Part shown: positions 55,935-64,000 of the stretch, one piece after another
How the letters are laid out: each line of letters starts with the position of its first letter
Numbering within the stretch: position 1 is the stretch's first letter
NCBI GenBank assembly: GCA_007570785.1
Contig: ML664175.1
Location: 6,328,467 to 6,392,466, forward strand
Reading direction: 5' to 3'
DNA length: 64,000 bases
Origin: Antilocapra americana
Taxonomy: Eukaryota; Chordata; Mammalia; Artiodactyla; Antilocapridae
Notes under the pieces: generated by a model
The model's input: only the letters and a program-made list of their open reading frames with translations
The model's database searches: none
Told to the model about the DNA's origin: nothing
Program-made: the position numbers and the translations under genes

Positions 55935-57249
55935 CAATTGCACTCATCTCACATGCTAGCAAAGTAATGCTCAAAATTCTCCAAGTAGGCTTCAATAGTA
56001 TATGAACCAAGAGCTTCCAGATGTTCAAGCTGGATTTAGAAAAGGTAGAGGAACCAGAGATCAAATTGCCAACATCTGTTGGGTCATAGAAAAAGCAAAA
56101 AAAATTCCTGAAAGACAGCTACTTCTGCTTTATTGACTATGCTAAAGTCTTTGACTGTGTGGATCACAACAAACTGTGGAAAATTCTCAAAGAGATGGGA
56201 ATACCAGCCCACACTACCTGCCTCCTGAGAAATCTGTATGCAGGTTAAGAAGCAACAGTTAGAACCGGACATGGAACAATGGACTGGTTCCAAGCTGGGA
56301 AAGGAGTAGGTCAAGGCTGTATATTGTCACCTTGTTTAGTTAACTTAAATGCATAGTGCATCATGTGAAATGCTGGACTGGATGAAGCACAAGCTGGAAT
56401 CAAGATTGCCGGGAGAAATATCAATAACCTCAGATATGCAGATGACACCACTCTTATGGCAGAAAGTGAAGAACTAAAGAGCCTCTTGATGAAAGAGGAG
56501 AGTGAAAAACCTTGCTTAAAACTCAACATTAAGAAAACTAAGATCATGGCATCCAGTTCCATCACTTTATGGCAAACAGATGGGGAAACAATGAAAACAG
56601 TGACAGACTTGAATTTATTTGGCTCCAAAATCACTACAGATGGTGACTGCAGCCATGAAATTAAAAGATGCTTCTTCCTTGGAAGAAAATTTATGATCAA
56701 CCTAGGCAGCATATTATAAAGCAAAGATATTTGATAGAAAACAGCAAAATTCTGTAAAGCAATTATTCTTCAATTGAAAAATAAATATGTTAGAATAAGA
56801 AAACAGAGACATTACTTTACTGACAAAGGTCCATATAGTCAAAGCTGTGGTTTTTCCAGTAGTCATGTATGGATGTGAGAGTTGGTCTATAAAGAAAGCT
56901 GAATGCCGAAGGATTGATGCTTTTGAACTGTGGTGTTGGAAAAGACTCTTGAGAGTCCCTTGGACAGCAAGGAGATCAAACCAGTCAATCCTAAAGGAAG
57001 TCAACCCTGAATATTCATTGGAAGGACTAATGTTGAGGCTGAAGCTCAGATTTGCCCACCTGATATGAAGAACTGACTCATTTGAAAAGACTCTGTTGCT
57101 GGGAAATATTGAAGGCAGGAGGATAAGGGGATGACAGATGATAAGATGGTTGGATGGCATCACTGATGTGATGGACATGAGTTTGAGCAAGCTCCAGGAG
57201 TTGGTGTTGCACAAAGAGTCGGACATGACTGAGTGACTGAACTGAACTG
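55935..57249 (+). mobile_element. BovB LINE, 5'-truncated
   Basis: It starts in the RT domain at caattgcactcatctcacat and ends in the gagtgactgaactgaactg tail. It is flanked by aagaKggtRgga at 55923-55934 and 57250-57261 (12 bases, two mismatches). The YADD region (cctcagatatgcagatgaca) is intact at about 56430, but stops and frameshifts are scattered. A small L1 tail interrupts it at 56732-56799. Confidence 0.92.
56732..56799 (+). mobile_element. Very short L1 3'-tail insertion in BovB
   Basis: A 68-base piece with ctgtaaagcaattattcttc and aattgaaaaataaat, the same L1 tail as at 38060-38100. It is flanked by aaaRcaRagaYatt at 56718-56731 and 56800-56813, duplicated BovB sequence with three transitions. 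Confidence 0.8.
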
Positions 57250-57261
57250 AAGATGGTGGGA

Positions 57262-58636
57262 ATGCTGAGGAAGAGTTAAGGAGGTGGTGAGGTTTAAGTT
57301 GAGTCTTAAATGATAAACAAGAGCTTAGACAAGATGGTGAAATAAATTTCAGGCAAAGAGAGGAACATGAGCTTATATTGAGGTATGAAAGAATGTTTTG
57401 AGGGAAAGTGGAGTATTTTAGTAGAGAGTAAGAATAGAAGGCTGGTTGGAGAAGAGAGTTTGGGGCAGGGGACAGACAGGTGGGCAAACTGTTTAGTGCA
57501 GTAGACAAGAGCTTATATGATACATTAAGGTCTTTGGATTATATGTACATAATGAAGTATAAATTAAAAAGTATGCCATAGAATTACATGAGCTACTATG
57601 CCTTTAAAAAGAAATTATTCTGTTCCAATATGAAAGATATCTTAGGTCAGAATCTCTAGAAACAGAGCCTGAGATGGGGATTCTTGTATAAGTGATCTAT
57701 TGAAGGGGTGCTCTCAGGGGAAGATACTTTCAGTGAGGGAAGTGGGATGGGGCAGGGGAAGAAGTTGATCAAAGATGTGGTTTCAGGGAGAAGCTGAACT
57801 GAGTTTGATTTCATGGGGAGCTCTGGGGAATGAACTACAGCTCAGAGGTAGTCCTGCTACCCCCAAGGCGAGAATGGTATCCCAGCTGCCTCCAGATAAG
57901 GTGGCTCCATCAGTTGTTGGTAGTATTTTAGAGAAGAGTCAGAGTGTGAGCTGCTATCAGTCAAAACCTGCATCCTCTAGGGGATGAGTGTATCAGTCTT
58001 AGGGGACCTGGGTGGGGCTCCAACAGAATTGACTATATGGGATGGATCCGTCAAGGCTAGAAGTGGAGGAACAACTGGGAGTTTTCAGGAAAATTGTGAG
58101 ATATAACATAGAGAAAGGAGTGGGTTTAAGAGGTACCCTTGAGGTGGAATTGATAAAATTTGGTGATCAATTGGATATGATGATAATTGAGCAGAACGGA
58201 TTTTAAGTGCCATCTCTGTTTGAGGCCTAGGTGACTGGGTGCCTGTTGTCTGGACGCTAATCTCTTACTTAGAGGTCAGCTGAGGGGTGGATTTGAGAGT
58301 AATGATGCTGAGTTTGGGCTTGCTCTAAGAATTCAGGTTTCTTGTCAAATATCCAGAAAGCTATGGTCAGTGGAGAAGAGAGAATGCATTGCTGTAGCTT
58401 AGGGTAGGGAACTGAGCTAGAAATTTGTAGACATTATCAAGGTGAGTTTGGCAATCAAAGCTGAGGGGTGGATGAGACCACCCAAGGAGAGGAAGACAAA
58501 TAATGCTGTAGACAACTTGGAAAGTGTCTTGGACCCAACCTGCTCATTCTAGTCCCAGATCCAGTTTCCCAACAGATATCATCAATAAAGAGTTAATGGA
58601 CTGAAAATGACAATGATTGGTCTTGAAAGTTTGACT
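57262..58636. other. Old repeats, no gene
   Basis: 57655-58045 (cagaatctctagaaacagag ... ctcagaggtagtcctgct) and 58240-58500 (gaggtcagctgaggggtgga ... ggggtggatgagaccaccca) have ancient-repeat phrasing I cannot name with confidence. No coding frame is supported. Confidence 0.4.
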
Positions 58637-58654
58637 TGGAGGTTTCTCTTTTTT

Positions 58655-59026
58655 AGTGGACTACTATTATTATTTTTAAATTATTTATTTGTTTATTTAT
58701 TTTCGGCTCCTCTAGGTCTTTGATGCTGCTTGAACTTTTCTCTAGTTGCTGTGAGTGGGGGCTACTCTGTAGTTGTGGTGCTCAGGCTTCTCATTGCAGT
58801 GGCTTCTTTTGTTGCAGAACAAGGGCTCTAGGGTGAACAGGCTTCAGTAGTTGTGGCACATGGGCTCAGTATTTGCAGCTCCTGGGCTCTAGAGCACAGG
58901 CTCAGTAGTTGTGGTGCACAGGCTTAGTTGCTCTGTAGCACATGGGATCTACTTGGACCAAGGATTGAACCCAGGTCTCCTGCATTCACAGGTGGATTCT
59001 TTACCACTGAGCCACCTGGGAAGCCT
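58655..59026 (-). mobile_element. CHR-type SINE, long form
   Basis: Antisense: an A/T tail, ctctagttgctgtgagtggg, several agtagttgtggYgca blocks, then ctttaccactgagccacctg. It is flanked by gagRtttctYtttttt at 58639-58654 and 59027-59042. It sits in the poly-T tail of the next SINE. The repeated ctcagtagttgtgg units show internal duplication. Confidence 0.88.
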
Positions 59027-59042
59027 GAGATTTCTTTTTTTT

Positions 59043-59189
59043 TTTTTAATATTTGTTTTTATTTTATTTATTTGTCTGTGCCAGTCTTAGTTGTGGCATG
59101 TGGAATTTTTAGTTATGGCATGAGAATCAAACCCAGGCCCCCTGCATTGGGACATAGAGTCTTAGTCACTGGACCACTAGGGAAGTCCC
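59043..59189 (-). mobile_element. CHR-type SINE, short form
   Basis: Antisense: a tttgtctgtgccagtcttag block, ccaggccccctgcattggga, ggaccactagggaagtccc. Its own target-site duplication, tggaggYttctY, lies at 58637-58648 and 59190-59201, outside the other SINE. Confidence 0.88.
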
Positions 59190-59201
59190 TGGAGGCTTCT
59201 T

Positions 59202-60039
59202 GAGTGAGAGATATCAGTACACTGTTGGTTTCCTCTTTCTCCTCCAGCCTGCGGTTTCAACCAGGAGACTGAGTGCTGGGCCCCTGACCTTATCTATCCC
59301 TTCCTCTTAAGGCTAACTTTGTGTGATTTCAAAAGTGATTTTCCCCCACTGATCTCCTTTCTCCACATGTTTCTTGGTGGGTCTGAGAGGAGTGCACCCA
59401 AGTAGATCTTCATAAAGGGTGGAGTAATGCTTTTACCCACACAGCCCTAGACACCTCAGCTTTGGAGGTAACAGAGTAGAAGAAATTTCTTCTACTATCA
59501 CCAGCCTTTGTTGTCTCCAAATTTATGGATTCCCAGAATATTTTGGGGGTACCTCCAGGCTGTCTGTTGTAAATCAAATGGGTAAAGCAAAAACATTTGG
59601 GCCTCAGGTTTTTGGTTTGCCAAGTAAATATGGAGACAGTGTTAGGATAAGGTTCTGTCAATTCTACATGTTTGGGCTATGGAAAGACAGAGTTTCAGGT
59701 TGATTCAAAACATTTGCCTTCTTTTTCCTAGTGTACCAGACTGCCATCCTGATTGTCCACCTGAGGAAAGCTATTGCGTTTACTTGTAATGGGTTAACTA
59801 ATACTCCTAGAGGATGTGATGGAGAAATGTATACTCTGGGCACGTTCAGTGTTACATAGGTCCACCTCAGGCGGCTGACAGATGGTATTTATACCATAAA
59901 GTATTGACATATTCTGATGAAGTACCCTGTTATTGAGACATTTTGGCAGACCTAATATTTTCATCTTTGTGTAACAGAAGCATTTTCAGTGACATTCTTA
60001 AGTTATGGTTTTCTATTGTGAAAAATGACACTGTTCAGC
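59202..60039. other. No recognisable feature
   Basis: Unique sequence; short frames only. Confidence 0.4.
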
Positions 60040-60250
60040 TTTATTGAGGTATAATTTGCATACAAGAAAATATCTTAATTCTATATATACAGTTTGGTGA
60101 ACCTCTCTCACATCAAGACACAGTAAAGCTCCATTACCCTAAAATGTTAACTCCTGCCTCTTTTAAGTCAGTCCCTTTTCCTGAACTCTAGTCCCAGGCA
60201 ACCACTGGTCTGCTTCAGTCACTATAGTTTCACCCATTCTAGAGTTAAAA
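60040..60250 (-). mobile_element. Old L1 (L1M-type) 3' end
   Basis: Antisense: gctttattgaggtataattt, acagtttggtgaacctctct, gcaaccactggtctgcttca and cacccattctagagtta. The phrasing is typical of older L1 3' UTRs. Confidence 0.7.
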
Positions 60251-60611
60251 ATGGCAAATATAAAGGGAAAAGTGATCCTATTAACTTAGATGAATATCAG
60301 CATCCTAATCTTAAGAAAATCTGCATATATACAGGATTTTATATTATTATATGGATTATATATTTTAGTAAGTAAGCAAAGAAAGAATGGAGTATTCAAT
60401 AGATATGGCCTTTGGTCAGCAGTAGAGCAGGTTCTTCTTGAAGTCAGGTAGACAGTTTTGGTTATTATCTGGATAATTTAGGTAAAAAGCACCCAGATCA
60501 TTTGAGTTGCAGTGATTTTTTTTTTGGGGGGATCTGGAAATTCTGACTGATAAGCCTTCTTTGCTTAATGCAGGCTGGTGTAATAACTTGTATTATGGGG
60601 TCCTGGGGCCT
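60251..60611. other. No recognisable feature
   Basis: AT-rich unique sequence directly left of the BovB 3' tail. Confidence 0.4.
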
Positions 60612-62749
60612 AGTTCAGTTCAGTTAAGTCGCTCAGTCATGTCCGATTCTTTGCAACCCCATAAATCACAGCATGCCAGGCCTCCCTGTCCATCACCAAC
60701 TCCTGGAGTCTAGCCAAACCCATGTCCATTGAGTCGGTGATACCATCCAGCTATCTCATCCTCTGTGGTCCACTTCTCCTCCTGCCCTCAATCCTTCCCA
60801 GCATTAGGGTCTTCTTTTCCAATGAGTCAGTTCTCCCCATGAGGTGGCCAAAGTATTGGAGTTTCAGCTTCAACATCAGTCCTTCCAAAGAACATCCAGG
60901 ACTGATCTCCTGTAGGATGGACTGATTGGATCTCCTTGCAGTCCAAGGGACACTCAAGAGTCTTCTCCAACACCACACTTCAAAAACATCAATTCTTTGG
61001 CACTCAGCTTTCTTTTTAATCCAACTCTCACATCCATACATGACTACTGGAAAACCATAGCCTTGACTAGATGGACCTTTGTTGGCAAAGTAATGTCTCT
61101 GCTTTTCAATATGCTCTCTAGGTTGGTCATAACTTTCCTTCCAAGGAGCAAGTGTCTTAATTTTATGGCTGCAATCACCATCTGCAGTGATTTTGGAGCC
61201 CCCAAAAATCAAGTCTGACACTGTTTCCACTGTTTCTCCATCTATTTCCCATGAAGTGATGGGGCCAGATGCCATGATCTTAGTTTTCTGAATATTGAGC
61301 TCTAAGCCATCTTTTTCACTCTCCTCTTTCACTTTTATTAAGAGACTCTTTAGTTCTTCTTCACTTTATGCCATAAGGGTGGTGTCATCTGCCTATCTGA
61401 GGTTTTTGATATTTCTCCCAGCAGTCTTGATTCCAGCTGTGCTTCTTCTAGCCCAGCATTTCTCATGATGTACTCTGCATATAAGTTAAATAAACAGGGT
61501 GACAATATACAGCCTTGATGTACTCTTTTTCCTATTTGGAACTAGTCTGTTGTTCCATGTCCAGTTCTAACTCTTGCTTCCTGACCTGCATACAGGTTTC
61601 TCAAGAAGACAGGTCAGATGGTCTGGTATTCCCACCTCTTTTAGACTTTTCCACAGTTTATTGTGATCCACACATTCAGAGGCTTTGGCGTAATCAATAA
61701 AGTAGAAGTAGATGTTTTTCTGGAACTCTCTTGCTTTTTTTGATGATCCAGCAGATGTTGGCAATTTGATCTCTGGTTGCTCTGCCTTTTCTAAATCCAG
61801 CTTGAACATCTGGAAGGTCACGGTTCATGTATTGCTGAAGCCTAGCATGGAGAATTTTGAACATAACTTTACTAGCGTGTGAGATGAGTGCAATTGTTCG
61901 GTAGTTCAAGCATTCTTTGGCATTGCCTTTCTTTGGGATTGGAATGAAAACTGACCTTTTCCAGTCCTGTGGCCACTGCTGAGTTTTCCAAATTTGCTGG
62001 CATATTGAGTGCAGCACTTTCACAGCATCATCTTTTAGGATTTGAAATAGCTCAACTGGAATTCCATCACCTCTACTAGCTTTGTTCGTAGTGATGCTTT
62101 CTAAGGCCCACTTGACTTCACCTTCCAGGATGTCTGGCTCTAGGTGAGTGAGCACACTATCGTGATTATCTGGGTCGTGAAGATCTTTTTTGTACAGTTC
62201 TTCTGTGTATTCTTGCCACCTCTTCTTATTATCTTCTGCTTCTGTTAAGTCCCTACTATTTCTGTCCTTTATTGAGCCCATCTTTGCATGAAATATTCCC
62301 TTGATATCTCTAATTTTCTTGAAGAGATCTCTAGTCTTTCCCATTCTGTTGTTTGCTTCTGTTTCTTTGCATTGATCCCTGAGGAAGGCTCTCTTATCTC
62401 TCCTTGCTATTCTTTGGAACTCTGCATTCATATGGGAGTATCTTTCCTTTTCTCCTTTGCTTTTTGCTTCTCTTCTTTTCACAGCTATATGTTAGGCCTC
62501 CTCAGACAGCCATTTGTGCTTTTTTGCATTTCTTTTCCATGGAGATGGTATTAATCCCTATCTTCTGTACAATGTCATGAACCTCCGTCCATAGTTCATC
62601 AGGCACTCTGTCTATCAGATCTAGTCCCTTAAATCTATTTCTCACTTCCACTGTATAACCATAAGAGATTTGACTTAGGTCATACCTGAATGGTATAGTT
62701 GTTTTCCCTACTTTCTATAATTAAGCCTAAATTTGGCAATAAGGAGTTC
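60612..62749 (-). mobile_element. BovB LINE, longest copy in the window (about 2.1 kb)
   Basis: Antisense: the 3' tail at 60612 (gttcagttcagttaagtcgc), the 5' truncation at about 62749 (ggcaataaggagttcat) in the endonuclease-linker region. The best frame, 62482-61694, is 262 codons and holds the linker and RT N-terminal half (EPDILEGEVKWALESITTNK, VQAGFRKGRATRDQIAN). A TAG (61395-61393) replaces the Tyr of YADD, and frameshifts separate the remaining frames. BovB is an RTE-type LINE that entered ruminants by horizontal transfer, as established elsewhere. No target-site duplication found. Confidence 0.94.
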
Positions 62750-64000
62750 ATTGGGAGGATGATTATTAACCAAACACGTTCACTGGGGGTGGAAATTCAG
62801 TCAGTTCCTTACTTCTATCTCTTAAGTTGATATGGCTCTTAGAAATAGCTGTCTGGGTTGCATGGTATGGTGGCCACAGGATTCCTCTTCCTCATTCACC
62901 TGCTTCCTCAGCGAACAGTTGACTGGAATCATCTCCCATCTTATTCTCACCATTCCTGGGTCTCGCCTTCTCCAGGATGTGAAGGGCAGGATGGGTGGGA
63001 AGAAGTAAGGGGTAATTACAAAGTGGCTCTTCTGCCACTTCTTCACCGCTGGGGCTGATTGTTTCAGGATTCTCTTTCATCTCTTCTCCTCAAGGATTCC
63101 TCCACAACCAGGTCCCACTGAATTTCCATGGCCTCTACCTGTGCTCCTAGGCTGAGATTCTGTGATGATGAAATACCCAGGAAGGTTTAAATCTTGGCAA
63201 CCCCCCAACCATTTAACTGTAATTTTGTTTGAACCCATCTGGACCAGATAGATAACGTTTGTGTGGAGTTGGCAGGGGAGAGTAGGGAGGAGCAAAAGGA
63301 ATGGGTTTACTTCACATGTATTTTGAGCTAGGCTTGGCTCTGTGCTTTAATGTTATGTCTCTAATTAGGTAACTGATCTTTACTGAACAGCAAGAATTGC
63401 CCTTTTCTGGATAAGGAAGCTGAAGCTCAGGAAAGTTGACTTACTTGAGGTCTCAGAGCTGGTAAATGATGTCTGTTTTCTATCTCTTAATAGGAAGAGA
63501 ACCTGTTTGGAAGTTATAGGTGGCCACAGTGGAAAAGACATTCTTTGGAGTCTGAAGAATTGCACAGAGAGGGTGAATAGGTTGTTTGTGTGGGAGTGGT
63601 GTGAGCCCTTGGGGCTGCAGCATGAGGAGGCAGCCATATGTCTTCCACTCTTTGCTGTCTGGAGAACCCTCACACCTCGGCTTTTCTCTTATTCCCTAAT
63701 CCAGGAATCATTGTATTGGATCTGGGGAAGGTGGATTTCCAGTCCCACTGCCTGGCAGATAGAGGAGGGAACTCTTGTATCATTGCTTTTAAGGGCACCA
63801 TGTTCTTGGGGACACAATGGAACCCTAATTCCATTCTCCTGTAGTATCATGAAGCAGCACGGTTACTACTAGGCTCCAAAAAATGAAGTGTCTGACTTAT
63901 GCTCAGTTGTTTTTTACCATATGACGTGTTCAGGCTCCAAGTGGAAATTTGTTTGTATAAACTGATTCCGTTTGCTAGAAATGTAACCTGGATCATCTGA
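62750..64000. other. Unique sequence with one MIR fragment
   Basis: No gene seen. About 63370-63480 (cttttctggataaggaagct, cttgaggtctcagagctggt) is an antisense MIR fragment. Frames up to 121 codons are unrecognised. Confidence 0.4.

Noticed and set aside
56714..57508. 264-codon minus-strand frame, the longest in the window
   Set aside because: Most of it is the antisense of a sense BovB copy (55935-57249), running on into non-repetitive DNA; not a protein gene.
61694..62482. 262-codon frame as a functional gene
   Set aside because: It is BovB ORF2 linker and RT N-terminus; the element is 5'-truncated and its catalytic motif is interrupted by a stop and frameshifts.
1..64000. CRISPR arrays, operons, insertion sequences or phage-like systems
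   Set aside because: The sequence is vertebrate nuclear DNA; the regular repeats present are microsatellites and dispersed retroelements, not spaced direct repeats.

Overview
This window reads as mammalian nuclear DNA from a ruminant, most likely a bovid. The evidence is the dense set of lineage-specific repeats: BovB (RTE-type) LINEs, Bov-tA/Bov-A2 SINEs with their characteristic BovB-like 3' half, tRNA-derived CHR-type cetartiodactyl SINEs and ruminant L1 3' ends. These overlie older shared mammalian repeats (MIR, L2, MLT1, hAT-Charlie). I cannot separate cattle, buffalo, sheep or goat from the sequence alone.

I find no intact protein-coding gene, tRNA or rRNA. Every long open frame I examined is explained by a retroelement (BovB ORF2, L1 ORF2, SINE read-through), by the cyclophilin A pseudogene, or is unrecognised and short. 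The window is best read as intergenic or deep intronic DNA.

Layout. 1-13.5 kb: old L1 and LTR pieces with scattered Bov-tA copies, ending in a clearly twin-primed L1 (11.05-12.39 kb) and an older L1 (12.4-13.5 kb). 13.5-20.8 kb: mostly unique AT-rich DNA, one L1 3' end and three SINEs. 20.9-22.5 kb: a sense BovB split by an antisense BovB with a target-site duplication (TSD), giving a natural long palindrome. 22.7-32.5 kb: SINEs, MIR and an MLT1 LTR. 32.49-33.81 kb: a CpG-rich block bounded by long imperfect inverted repeats that I could not assign to a known family; this is the most unusual item. 34-42.7 kb: mostly unique, with short perfect hairpins and a complete hAT-Charlie element. 42.72-46.08 kb: a four-element nest (SINE split by BovB, itself split by an L1 tail and by an antisense BovB). 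47-48.15 kb: a 5'-truncated BovB with TSD. 50.8-51.5 kb: a full-length processed PPIA pseudogene beside an L2 3' end. 55.9-57.25 kb and 60.6-62.75 kb: two further BovB copies.

The elements do not form a pathway. They record successive waves of retrotransposition: MIR/L2/MLT1/hAT first, then L1 and CHR SINEs, then BovB and Bov-tA. The Bov-tA 3' half resembles the BovB 3' end, consistent with the known dependence of these SINEs on BovB reverse transcriptase. TSDs and family assignments were made by eye; exact family names need a repeat-library search.
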